Source of the DNA: Mesodorylaimus sp. YZB2_4
Lineage: Eukaryota; Nematoda; Enoplea; Dorylaimida; Dorylaimidae
DNA: 64,000 nucleotides
Direction: 5' to 3'
Assembly: GCA_030248295.1 (NCBI GenBank)
Contig: JASANH010001018.1
Span: 434,001 to 498,000 of the forward strand
Shown here: positions 25,805-37,875 of the stretch, in pieces
How the letters are laid out: each line of letters opens with the position of its first letter
Position numbering within the stretch: the stretch's first letter is position 1
Position numbers and translations under genes: made by a program
Notes under the pieces: model-generated
Seen by the model: the letters and a program-made list of their open reading frames with translations, nothing else
Told to the model about the DNA's origin: nothing
Database searches by the model: none

Positions 25805-26047
25805 TCAGCCCCTCAGTTTTCCCAGGTTCTCTAGGTACTCCTCGGATTCCCTGGCTTTTCCAGGCTTTCCCGGTTTTGCAGACTTGTGTATGAATCCTGG
25901 CACCCACAAAAATCGGAACGGCCTATGATCAAAATTAGGGCCTGTATTAGCACAGCATTCCCAGGAAAAATAACCAAGCACCCAAAATCCAAGAATCAAA
26001 GCCAAAGTGGCTAATAATCTCCCTGGATGTAGTGCACTTACTTTCAT
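25805..26047 (-). CDS. Possible small membrane protein or first exon
   Basis: An 80-aa frame starts with ATGAAAGTAAGTGCACT. It has one hydrophobic segment (LLATLALILGFWVLGYFSW) and a basic Pro/Gly/Lys tail. ATGAAA/GTAAGT is also a perfect splice donor, but its phase (0) does not fit the phase-1 acceptor of the F-box exon. I cannot decide between a small gene and chance. Confidence 0.2.
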   Translation of the reverse strand: MKVSALHPGRLLATLALILGFWVLGYFSWECCANTGPNFDHRPFRFLWVPGFIHKSAKPGKPGKARESEEYLENLGKLRG

Positions 26048-28084
26048 CTATCTTCACGACGACGGCATAGCCACGACCGCGTGACAATGACGGGCGCACC
26101 ATGATGCACTTGCCTCGCCATACTTTGCTTCCAGGGATCGAATGGAGCTATAAGCAAAGTGCGGTAGAAACCTTACTTGGACAATAATGAACCAAAACAT
26201 GTGTTTCGTGCCTCCGCTTCACTTATTGGCTTCGGTGGTGGTCTAGCAAATTAGGGATACACCCATGATTATGCATTGCAATTTTACAAACGCAATTGCA
26301 TTTAGGCCTAAACCTTATTTAGATTCAAGGATACGGATCAACCTTTTTCGTCTTGTTACAGATTTACCACTGTTTTATACTAGTAGCTTCATTGGTGCCT
26401 CTAAATGGGGGGGGAGGCAGGTCGACGGTCAGCAGTTTTGGTTTTGTGTTCCCGTACTGTGTTATTATGAGAGATAAAAACACAAGATCATCTACGCAAA
26501 CAATGTGATAGTAATGTATGTAAACTAAAGCTTATACGTACCTGCAAACGCTGAACGCAGTTTGATGTTTTTACTCCGTTCATCTAGCCCGACCGTTGTC
26601 AGCTAGCACAGCGTTCGACCATACCACGAAATTGTACTGTACATATGTACGAATAACTTTTTACGCATGGAATAAAACTGTATAACCAACCTACCTACAT
26701 TCATACGAAAAAAAGTGAGAGACGAGGACAAATATTGCGAGACGGAATTGCGTTTCGCATTCCCGCTGCTAGCAGACAGAAACCTGTAAATCATCAAAAA
26801 CAGCGCCAAATTCAAAACTTGGACGCTTCAGCGTCATAAATACAGCGCAACATTTCAGGAATAGATTATTACAAAAGGTCGACTTATTCTTGAAAAAGTC
26901 GGCCCGGCGTACCCTGGAAGTCAAAAAACTCTCTTATATCGAGAGTGCTTCTGGAAGTACAGTGTATGCCTTATCGTTAAGTACAGTATAAAAATATGCA
27001 TTTCACTTGCATAAGATTGGGACGATCTTGAAACAGAAGTCATGCTGTCGGAAAGGAGTACCCATTCCCGACTTTGCTTCGATGCTAGGCGCAAGTTCGA
27101 TTTCACTGTTTTACTTACAGGTCAGCACTAGCAGCACTGGCACGAAAAGCACAGGATCAGGTGAGTCATACTGTATTCAGTAATGTACTTATTGATGTTG
27201 TATCGCACGATCATCGCACACACGCTATCAACACATGGTTGTTACTACAAATACAGTTCTTGTACAGCCACCAACTCTTGGAAATTGACTCTTTGGTCAG
27301 ATGAGAGCAGATTTTGCATGATCTCCAATTGTCCTCAAAGATGCACCAGGAGAAAGGGAATACCAATCAGGTTGCAATCCGGCTGGGGTCATGGGCGTTC
27401 TTTAGCTGGAAGAAGTCAGTCGAATGTAACAAATGCCAGCCAAGATCACCATTAAATCCAAGATTTATCCGCCACTCGTTTTTATATGCTGATGATCGAT
27501 AGAAATCGTTGATATGACAATGAACATCGTAGTCTGACCAGAATTTGATGGCGAATCTTATGAACCCACTTTAACTCTGCTACTCTATGCTAACTACCGT
27601 CAAAATCTCATAAACCAGCTGAAGCATAGTTTTGCGCATTGTCCACTTTTCTATGCGCACCAGATGTACAGTATGTTCATCAAACTCCTTTCCCAAAAAC
27701 TTTCACACAGCCGTCCAGACAAGTGCAGGGTGTTCTCTGACTTCTTGATCCAATTGGTAATGTGTTTAGAATGTTTTGGGTGAAAAAATCATCGAGCTTT
27801 GGTCAAGTTGCGGTCAAACTAGGATATGAGGCAAAACTGGGCACTGCTTCCCCGCTACTTCGTATTCCGCCGGCGTGTGTTATGTCCGTCCCAATCGGTC
27901 GTTGGGGGGGGGGGGGGATGGGGGGTCGCTTTGTGCTTTTTCTTCGGGATAGGGGCCCTGTTTTGCTAGCGGCTGCCATCATGCCCAGCTCGAGAGAGAG
28001 AGATCCCCCTGGTCTCATACAGCCTCTCTTGCAACTGCCGGAAGGTATGCAATTTAAAGTACGCAGAACTACTGGTAATTAAGG

Positions 28085-28473
28085 TAAGTGGGCAGCAGCG
28101 ATTCGGCATTCGTCTTCCCATATTGCTTGGTAGAGAATGACTGGACTGCTTGGTAGGGAATGGCTGGACTCGTCCCGGATTCGATCCTTGGTGATGGAGA
28201 TCGGTTTGCGAACCATAAACCCTCGCTGACCTTGCAAGCCAGGCCGTTGGTGACTAACCCGGTAGAGTGGTGAGACGGAAGCCGAACGAGGAGACAGTCT
28301 CGGCTGTCGAACACCGGCAGGGTTCACTGCCCACCCGCCATCGTCCAAGGAAGTCGGTGTATAGTCCAGGATGCACTCGCGTGGAGGTGCTCTCAGTAGA
28401 GACACGCAGAGGGACGCTGCTCCCCGCACAGCGTTGCTTGTAAGGCTTGACTGCTGGCCGGCAAGACGCAAAG
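28085..28473 (+). repeat. tRNA-derived SINE, copy 2
   Basis: Same A-box-like (GCAGCGATTCGGCATTCG) and B-box-like (CGGATTCGATCC) head and the same body as the copy at 12371. The head carries an internal tandem of about 28 bases (GACTGGACTGCTTGGTAGGGAATG..) that copy 1 lacks. Confidence 0.7.
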
Positions 28474-29271
28474 CGACCAAAAAACATCTACTGGGCGGTT
28501 ACAGGAATCCGAGACACCAGTAAAAAGGGCATGTGTGTGGGGGTACAAATACAACGAGCGTGTCCAGCTAGTGGATTTTCGCGTCGAGTCCGGCTGGCCG
28601 GCTCTAGGCAAAAACGAGCTTTGGCCAAAAGAAACTTGAAAACGAAAAAGGTCTGTGATATGGAACGTTTCCCTTCCAATTTCTCGCAGTCGTTGCCCTT
28701 GCAATTAGTACACTGAAATATTGAATGAAACACCACCAAGGTCCCATTAAAAGGTGGGGGTGGCTTGACGACTCAATGTAATGCACCAATTTTTCATAGT
28801 GCAGTGTCCCCAAAGCGACCTTGAAAATATGATCTAAACTGATAGATTATGTAAAAGCCCTCTTATCAGCTTCTGTACCCACCTTAGTTACGCGGGAGAG
28901 CTCTGGATCGCTGACAAAGGTGTTCATCGAACAATCAAATATGTAAAATATAAACGTGAACATGGTGCTCGCTCTTGTAGGCACATCGGCACATCTTCGA
29001 TCTCATTATACAGATAGGTCCAGTGACCGTAAAACGTGGAACAGGAAAATCGGAAATTTCAATACAGGTCTCTAGCGATGCTAAGGCTACTTGCGATCTA
29101 CTCAGAGTAGATTTCGAAAAAAAAGTATTCCTAACTGCCCACTTCAGATTCGTGAATTCTTTTCCGACTTTCTCACAAGGTTAACTAGATAGACCCGTGC
29201 GCCGCATAAACTGAGACATTTGTTGCACCACGCATGTAGTTTCTGTTTTTTGCAGGAGCAGTAATTCGAGC

Positions 29272-29462
29272 GTCCCTCGCGCCCGGTAGGTTATGGCGAA
29301 TGGGAAAGAATCATTGAGCTCTCTCGGCTAGGAAACGTCATCCCTAAAACGCCAAAAAGGCGAGTCTAGACCCTTCCTGCGACTGCAACATCAGCTGGAG
29401 GAGTCGAAGTTTCCAAGCTAGCTCTTTCCCACTCGTCATAACTAACTAGGCACGAGGGGTAC
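29272..29462. mobile_element. MITE with terminal inverted repeats of about 38 bp
   Basis: The left end CCCTCGCGCCCGGTAGGTTA..TGGGAAAGA is matched, inverted and with few mismatches, by TCTTTCCCACTCGTCAT..GCACGAGGG at the right end. The roughly 110-base interior has no coding capacity. The end sequence recurs at the start of the family A copy at 11519. Confidence 0.65.
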
Positions 29463-29883
29463 ACTAGAAGGCTTATTCTCGAAAGATTGCTAAATGTAGC
29501 AGATTAGGGTCTAAAAACTAGACTCTAAACTTTTCCAGTCATTAAAGAGCAACGAGGATTGAAATAGTTTCTCTAATTGCTTTTATAATTTTTCGAAAGA
29601 GAGTTGAGTGCTTTTGATCGTAATTTCGGTGGATAATTTCAATCATTTTAGTGAACTCATGAGAGCAGAAGACTTAGTGTAGATAATTGATCCGATACGG
29701 CGATGGTCTTACAGATCGGCGGAGTCATCCTGCCCTAGTTGCTGGTCAGGATGATGCAGGTTCAAGGCCACAGAACTTGGCCCCTACTTGCTCTTTGCAT
29801 TTTGTTATTTTCATTTGACAGCTCTTGTCAAGCTTGTAAGTGCTTTGAATTTGTTTTTAAGAATGTGAGGAGGATGTAAAAGT

Positions 29884-30072
29884 TGCAGAGGCTCGACTGG
29901 CAATCGATACTCTGCACGGAGCCGGCAGCTGGGAGCGTCACCCGTCAGGGTGACGTACAGTATCAGCCATACGTCACCCTGGTCGGAAGACTTGGTACTG
30001 GGTTTTCGGCGTGGTGCAAAAGCTCCACCGATGACTACCTTCAGTAGTACGGACCCAGTCGTATTAAAAAGT
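29884..30072 (+). repeat. MITE-like repeat family B, full copy
   Basis: Best preserved uninterrupted copy: GAGGCTCGACTGGCAATCGA, GCACGGAGCCGGCAGCTG, GAGCGTCACCCGTCAGGGTG, ACGGACCCAGTCGTATTA. It shows what the interrupted copy at 46331/54372 looked like before the BEL insertion. Confidence 0.7.
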
Positions 30073-30295
30073 GTTTGCATAATGAGAGAATCGTTAGCAG
30101 TGTCCTTTTGTGGAGTTTGTATCCGAATAGCATGAATAATATCTTGGTCTTTGATTCTGAGATGCTATATTCGAAGGGGGAGGGGAGAACGATAGGCTAA
30201 AGAATGTGTTTCATTTGTTCATGACCAATGTATCGATAATAGGCATGGGTGTCCTGATCTGCCCTACTCTGGTACCAGTTTACGGAGATTTTGCT

Positions 30296-30500
30296 TGTTC
30301 GAGCCAGTGCCCACGTATTTGGCAAGCTATGGCGAGTAAAAGAGAATTATGGATCTCCCCCCCCCCCCCCGACCGGGAAATGCTAGCGCATAGGGTTGAC
30401 GTTTCACCAGCAGGTACAGTCGAAACACTTGTTTGACTGCAGATGGAGTTTATGTCTCACCGAGTTTGGCCCGTCGGATTCTCCCACTGCGGATCGCACC
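30296..30500 (+). repeat. Probable diverged family A copy
   Basis: Weakly matches family A: GCTATGGCGAGTAAAAGAG, GTTGACGTTTCACCAGCAGG and CAGTCGAAACACTTGTTTGACTG occur in the family order. A C12 homopolymer interrupts it. Confidence 0.35.
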
Positions 30501-31736
30501 AGGTACTCAATCGAGAGAAAAGTGACTTGTGTTGCGAATTGCAAATACGATACTGTCTTTCTCACTAACTGATTCGGCTCGTGGTCAGAATTGCGCTCTC
30601 TGTGATTCTGCCATAGGCTGTTTAGAAACTCGCTCATGGGCCGCTGCTATACTGTATACCTACTGTATATGCACGGCCCGTGGCGTGATGTGTTTACGAA
30701 TAACTCACAATCAGTGCCAGGGGTCGTTGATTATGTCGGCTCGTTACAGCGGCCTAACCGCTCTCCGCTGGTCAAAATTAGTTACAAGTCGCCAAAGATT
30801 TCACCACTGCTGCCACTGTTTTTCGGAAAAACCAAATTCGTTGAAGCCTGTGTTTTCGGGATTCACGGCTGATGTGACTTTTGCCGTTCTGGCCCCATGC
30901 ATTTCGAATACGCCGATTTAGTGCCATCTATTGACCAAATAAGGATTCGGCGTCGAATCTTACAGAATCAAGCGTTCTGTCTGTCACGTTTTTAGCGAAA
31001 TGAAATTTGGGCGCCTTGATCACAAATGGTTTTTATTTGGCGCAAAACCGTAATCTGTATTTTTTTGCAAATCCAGGCTTGTTGTACTTCTGAAAGTACC
31101 CGCAGCAATTTCGACCGTAAATGCTGCCAATTCTGAACTTAGTCAATAAGGAGCCAGACCCGATTTTCAGAGGCGGTCAGCTACTAGCAAAAATTAAAAT
31201 AAATCTTACAGTATTTGCAAGGCTTAAAAATCGCGAAGCCACGAAAAGTAGTTTTGTCGCTTTTCAATGGCATTGGAAGGAATCTCACAGGCAAAACTTG
31301 CCTGTGCAAGAGCTATCGTCCCTGACATTGGGCCTATTCCTGAACTTGAAATATGCTCCGTCTCTCAAAGCCCTAATGCAGTGCAACTGCTTGATTCAAA
31401 AGAAAAGTCATTCGAGTATGGTAACTAGTTTAGGCACCCTTTGGTAATGTTTGGCGAGAGGCCACACGGGACGGTGTGCGAGAGAATGCACGTAAGAAGG
31501 GGCAAGCAGGTCACAAACCTCGGGAAAGGTTGGGCGCCGATAATGAAAATAAGCTAGCGGTGATTTAGAGTGTTTGTAGGAAGAGTATCGGCAGTGCGTG
31601 TGAGGAGTAAATAAAGGACCGATTTTGCTGATCTCTGCTGATGGTTTACGCCTCTTGCACGAGTCATAAGAAAGCTCTTCCTCATGTATTCTTACTTTAT
31701 TTATTGATTGCGATTTCCGTTCAATATGCTCAATAG

Positions 31737-34700
31737 GTAACGCCACCAAGGCATGCATTGGAGACTCGAAGACCGTCACCTACATGTACAACGATATCTG
31801 CTATCTGATCCGATTGGACAGAGTTGACACATGGAAGACCACAGCTACAGACTGCCCGCTACTCCAGTATGGATATTCCCGACCTGCTGTTTTCAAGAAG
31901 ACGACCGACTACCTAAACGTCATTGGAAATCTGAAACAGAAATTGGATGCAACCATCCTTGCTGGCAGCGCAGTCTGGCTGGGCGCTCAGACAAAGACCA
32001 GTGGCAGCGGCGGTCAGCTGTCTGATTATTGCTGGATGGCTGATTCGGCAACTCCTGGATCCAAGGTTACTAACGACTCGATTTCAGTCAACATGACTCT
32101 CTTGAAAGCTGGAGCCGACGCTTCAAAAAACCCCTTTTCTCTCGTTACCGATCCAGCGCAGCTGTAAGGGTATGTAGTGTGGATACTAAATGTTAGTCGA
32201 GAAGGTTACACGGATAGAAAGGCCAGTGAGAGAATATGTAAGAAGGTCGCGAGCAGGTCATAGCCAACAGGAAAGGTTAGGCGTCGGGAATGCAAATGAG
32301 AGCTAGAGGTGAGTGAGTGTGTTAGTAGGAAGTGTTGGTAGGAAGCGTATCTATCGGCAGTGTGTGGATGAGGAGTAAATGAAAGGCGGTCGCTATCTTG
32401 TTGGCTTGCACCTCTTACACAGCCATTAAACTTTTACTCTGTCGTATTCGATGACACAACCCCCACCAGGAAGTTTCCTATGGTCTGTGAACTGGGTAAG
32501 CTCATGCTGCTCGAGATAGCGACTGCGAAACGAACAATGTCTGTCATTTCTTGGTTGCAGGTTGCGGATACACATCCATCGATTGCCCACCCGCTTCACC
32601 TAAGGGTGCATGTGATGGGACCACATGTCCGTTTGGGATTCCTGTAACTACGACCACATCAACCACTACAACGACTTCAAGCACGATGACGACAGCAAGT
32701 ACAACGACTTCGGGCACCACAAGCACATCCACAACAAACGTTATCACTGCTACAAGTTCAGTCGCTTTATCTCTTTCAACAACGACTGAAATTCCTTACC
32801 AATGTAAGTATGTGGCGCTCAAAAAGTTTCCAGGAATGATGTAAATGTAACCCACATCTTCTTGCTAAGAGCCCTCCTCTCATGCCGCACGGCTTACTGC
32901 CCAGCAACTAGATCGTAGCGACTTTCTGGGCAGCTCAGTTGGAATCGCAATGCGATCGATAGGGCTAGAGCTGAAAAGCATTGCTCAAACCAAGATTAGC
33001 TCTAAAAATGGATCAACAGATTCAAGAATGCATGGGGGAACTTTGTTACTTGTAAACTTTACCACACGTGCATCTTTCCGTGATCTCAAAACCCAAACTG
33101 GCCAGTTTTCTTTTAGCCACCGATGCGAGTTCAACAACGCAATACTCTACAAAAGCGACGACTGTTGCCTTGAAGGGGACAGCCATCACAGCTCGACCTC
33201 CACAATGTGAGTGAAGTACCCTAATCGAGTTAATGCCGAGATCTGCCATAACTTCGTTCCTAGGTGATGCGGCAGCGGCTTGCAGGGCCATCTCGCTTCC
33301 AGCTGTCTACTACAACAACATCTGTTATGTCTTACCTGGAATGCGGTCAACTTGGGATGCCGGCTACAACGTTTGCACAAATGCTGCTACAGTATTATTT
33401 AATCCACCCATGGATTATGGTCGAATGGCCGTCTTCTACAACTACACAATGTACACTGACATTATGCAGCAGCTGTACATCAGAGCGAACAGAACCACCG
33501 CAGTGTGGCTTGCTGCACGTACTTCGAACTCGAGAAATGGAACTGACCTTTCCGAGTTCTGCTGGATGACTAGCCAGTCACAGTACGGCTCTCAAGTCAA
33601 CGATCGATCCACCTCGCTCGCCCCTCCCCTGTCAGGCCCCGCGCCATACTGCCTGTCAACAAAACTTGAGAATCCACAGTACTTAATTGCATCGTCCTGC
33701 TCTGCACTGGTGTTTTCACCCTCTTTCATATGCGAATTTGGTGAGTGGAATTTGGACTTTTTTGTCAGAGAGAAAGGGGAAAAAGTTTCTTAGGATGCAA
33801 TACCCCTCAAGATGCAACATGTCCTGGCTCGTCATTCCTAAATCCAGTGTGCCCACTGGGCCAGTGCGATATACAATCACCATTGCCAACAGTCACAACT
33901 ACGAGCGACACTTCGACTTATTCATCATCAACAACCGCTCTGTCTAGTACAACCACTAGCGATGCATCTTCTGCTAAGATCACCAGCTCTTCCTCTCTGA
34001 CTTTCGACTCAACCCCAACTCCATCAACCACCAAATCGACGGCTCCCCTTACTAGCGCATCAACATCTCTGAAACAAACGACGTCTACGAGGCCCACTAC
34101 TCTGTCCTTTTCATCCTCTCCCACCAGACTTTCAACGAGCAAAGCACACCTGACAACATCAACACCAACTACGGCATCGACCTCAACTCAACAAACCCCC
34201 ACAACTGTCTCGACTCCGGCCTCTTCCACAACACCTTCAACGAGCAGAGCGCCCTCCACGACATCAAAACCAACTACAACGTCGGCTCGAACTCAACAGA
34301 CCTCCACAACTGCTTTGACTGTATCGACACTCGGCCCTTCAAGCGCAACCAGAACTTCATCTGTCGGCTCTACTACATCATCTTTATCTTCAGCCTCTGT
34401 ATCCACTTCCGATTCGACAGCTAGTACACCCACTTCGTCAGCTGCAAAAACTTTATCCACGACCACTACCAACGTCCCAACAAGCGCGACTCGAAGCACC
34501 TCCAGGACGACTACATCAACCCTAAAACCCACGACTTCGACGGCAGCGTTTACGTCAACTCCTCTTAGCACCAGCTCTCCATCGCCATCAACACAGAATC
34601 CCACAACCAGAGCTGTGACTGATGCGCCATCCACCACTATTTCAACCACTTCGTCTTCAACTTCAGTTGCCAGAAGTAGAAAAACAGCGTCTCCGAAGCC

Positions 34701-37562
34701 GAGTACTACAACAACAAAGTCGACTGCAACCAGCACGTCGACAACTGAAACGCCATCCACTTCAACAAAGCCTTCAACAGCGACACAACCAGCAACCACA
34801 GGGGCGTTGACAACAACGTCAAGTGCAGTGCCCCCAAGTACGACAAACATAGCCACGACGGGATTAACCACAGCCATAATGACCACTTCCATTCCAAAAA
34901 CAAGAACGTCAAAACGTCGAGGGAGAAAAATTCGAACTCCACCACCACCGCTACCAGATATTTCCACATTCCGCCTGTCAACTGAATGGATGCCGACTTC
35001 TTCCCTTGTTGAAACAACGTCTACCTTCGCTACTAGCACGACTTCCGCTGGATCAACTTCCAGTAAGTCAACATTCCAATCTTCGTCTCTGGGTGAGACA
35101 ACGACTGGGCCATTATCAAGTGTCGAAATCGTACCCTCAACAGCAGCATCAACTGAATTGGTCACCGACCCGCCAATGGAGCTGACGTCCACTGTGACAG
35201 AATCCCCTTACACGTCTACGACATATCAAACCACGACACCGAATTTCATGACTTCTACAGGAACAGAAACTGCAGTAACCACAGCGGAACCAAGCACCAG
35301 CCAGTCGAAATCGACAGTGGCACAAACAACTACAAGCTCCAAAGAAGTAACCACAGTGGCATCCACATCAGCGGGCAGCAGTCAAGTTTTGTCTACCACA
35401 GCTAGAGATGCCAGTACAACAACTGAATCTTGGACAACTGTGCCTGTCGACACGTCTACACCATCAACCTCCGTGGCTACGACAGAGACAAGCGACGATC
35501 TCAAAAGTACAAGTGCATCCCTAGGGTCGTCCAAGCAATCTAGTTCATTGGAAACCACAGCTGACCAATCCACCACGATATCCCAGCCGCCAACAAGTAG
35601 CAGCACTTGGTCAACCACACATTCCCTCGAAGGCACAACCTTGGAAGACACTGTCCCAACAACAACGGAAACTTTAACAGTGCTGCCTGCAGACGGCCCC
35701 GCAACTTCACTTTCCTCGAGCACAATGTCTGCAAGTTCTGCTATGGCCCAAACCACACTTGCTGCTTTATCATCAACCACAGTCTCCGCCACTCAAACCT
35801 CTGTTAAATCGCATATTGTGCACCAATCCACCACGCCGACTACGGTGGTAGCCGTTACGCCTGGCGCCTTCGTGCCCACTACCATCTCTTCCACGACCAA
35901 GATCAGATCTACGGCCGCACCTAGCACCAAGTCCCTTACCACCACAACTTCAGAGGAGACATCCACTCTCAAGCATCACAAAGTCTTCAAAAAACGAACA
36001 ACTGAATCATTTACTGACAACCCGACTATTGCTCTAACCCTGCCAGAGTTGTCGGACGAGAGGGCAGCTTCTGCAAGTGAGCAGCCGCCACCCAATCCTA
36101 AATACCCTGCCACACGTAGAGTAGTAGGCAATCGCACAAAATCCACCACTTTCATTGGCGAGATACGTAGCACCAGCGCCAACCCAGCTGAAACATCACC
36201 GCTTAAGTCAACATCTGGTGGTGCAACTACCAGTTTGGGTATCTCAAACCTTCAAACAACTATCGCTTTTGAAAGTCGAGATAAGACTCAAGGCGCAGTT
36301 CACCTAGCAAACATACCAGAGGTCATTTCTATTTCGCGTCAAACAACGACCGAAAGTCAAAATGAGGCCGAAGGCAATGTTCTGGAAGAAAGAAAAGCGG
36401 AAACGATCATCGTCCTGCCGCAAACAACGACTGCATTCGTGTACAAAATTTCGGGGTCATTCTCAAAACAGGAAAAGTTTGTCAGCCTCGAGCCTCTCAT
36501 CAAGACCCCGCCTCCGATGAAAACAACTAGCGGCGTCAAAGATTTGCAATTAACGGAAGAAGCTACAGAAACCATGGCAATATCGAGTGATTTTCTCGAT
36601 GGAGTTCCGACAACAGAGGCTGAGTTGCACATATCTTCCGAATATCTATACCCAAAGACGAGTCTGATTAAGGATACTGTAGGAAACGTTGATCGAAGGC
36701 GGACGGCAACACCTGGGCCTGATAATATACAGAGCCAACAAGGCCATTCCAAAGTCGACGCAACAACAAGAGGCCAACCATCAATCACTGAGGCCAGATT
36801 TGAGAGTACTCCCGACCCCGGAACCAGCAACGAGCACTCAACAAGTTCAAGCTCCCATGCAAGTCCCTCGTCAGCAACATCTCCACTCTTATCAACACCA
36901 AATGGCTCAACGATCTTTAGCACACTGGTCTCAACTTCAACTCGAACACCTCCCTATTCAGCCACTTCTAGTTTCAGTGCATCACTAAAACAGATTTCAG
37001 TGGGAAGCTCATCCACTTGGGCTTCAACTGGCCAATATCCCACAACAAACGCGAGAGCGATTACCACCTCCCCCAGTTTCTCTTTGTCAACAGCGGATCC
37101 AAGGGTTCCCAGCACAAGCAAGCCCCCAGACCCTTCATCGCGAGCACCCAGAACAGGGAAGACAACGACTCCAGGTATGACTGCTTCTTGCAGGCAGTAG
37201 CGGGAAGATCGATCGAGCTCTCATTGGTTTATAGATATCTGCCTGTCGTTGGAATGGGCTGCATGGTCTCACTGCAGTGTGACCTGTGGGTCAGCCCTCA
37301 GGAGCAGAACCCGGAACCGCCTTCCAACACAGAATGCAACGATTGACGACTGCCCGGCGGAGACGACAACGGAGGCTTGCCGCCTTCCGCCATGCGTAAA
37401 GGACCTCTTTGACGCTCCCCGTGCGCTGAACTCTAAACCGGCCTTTTTACAGACCCCAATGACTGAAATCGAGCAGGTGGCCACCAAAGTGATGATGAAT
37501 GTGGGCTGTATCTGGATCCTTGTGGGTCTTGGCTGCTCCATTCTCGGGCTCATCATTTTCAG
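31737..37562 (+). pseudogene. Receptor gene B, 5' part: CTLD-CTLD-mucin-TSP1-TM1
   Basis: In-phase exons: 31737-32163 and 32470-32495 (first C-type lectin domain; WLGAQTK, DYCWM, FPMVCELG), 32561-32803 (Cys-rich link plus Thr/Ser stretch), 33264-33740 (second CTLD; WLAARTS, FCWMTSQ, SFICEFG), 33795-37174 (1,127-aa mucin exon opening with a second Cys-rich link), 37235-37395 (TSP1: EWAAWSHCSVTCGS..RSRTRNR), and 37453-37562 (TM1: IWILVGLGCSILGLIIF). Every border uses phases equivalent to genes A and C. The CTLDs keep the WL..R/K, CW and C-E-F/L frame but no obvious EPN/QPD sugar-binding triplet. The donor after TM1 (AG/GTATGT) is intact, but an LTR element begins 6 bases later and TM2-TM6 are absent. 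If the intron is retained, translation stops after about 24 LTR-encoded residues, giving a single-pass lectin-mucin. The signal-peptide exon was not found. Confidence 0.75.
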
Positions 37563-37568
37563 GTATGT

Positions 37569-37875
37569 TGTAGGATGCCGTGAGGCGAGGTCTCCCGTAT
37601 CGATAAGACAAACAAATGCGAGAGAGATTTATTGAGCAACCACACGAGGCAACACAACACAACACGACTGAGCAGACTAGGCACACGGAGCCGGCAAGGC
37701 ACCAGACAGGAAGTCAGCCAGACAAAGAGGCAAGGCGTGGCCGCAGAGCGACGAGAGACTAGGCGGACGAATGGGCAGGGCACGTATCACCAAAAAACGC
37801 AACATAGCAGGGCAGTGTCGATGACAGGCATAAAAGACCTAATGGCACGATATATCGAACACTATATCCCTCACA
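37569..37875 (-). repeat. 3' LTR of the gag-protease element
   Basis: Begins TGTAGGATGCCG and ends ATATCCCTCACA on the plus strand. It carries AATAAA on the minus strand (TTTATT at 37628). Its first base is the seventh base of gene B's TM1 intron. Confidence 0.85.

Larger units (their letters stand above)
26048..31736. other. Repeat-rich spacer upstream of receptor gene B
   Basis: Contains a SINE copy, a 190-bp inverted-repeat element, a family B copy and a probable family A copy, plus homopolymer runs (G12 near 27906, C12 near 30360). No gene is supported. The signal-peptide exon of gene B should lie somewhere here or further left, but I could not identify it. Confidence 0.45.

Noticed and set aside
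25805-26047. ATGAAA/GTAAGT as the first exon of the F-box gene
   Set aside because: Its phase 0 does not fit the phase-1 acceptor at 25576.
27900-27920. G12 and C10-C12 runs as regulatory G-quadruplexes
   Set aside because: Single homopolymer runs scattered through spacer and repeats; slippage or sequencing error is the simpler reading.
34293-35192. Minus-strand 299-aa Val-rich frame
   Set aside because: Antisense shadow of the Thr/Ser mucin exon of gene B (complement of ACN/TCN codons reads as Val/Asp/Glu-rich).
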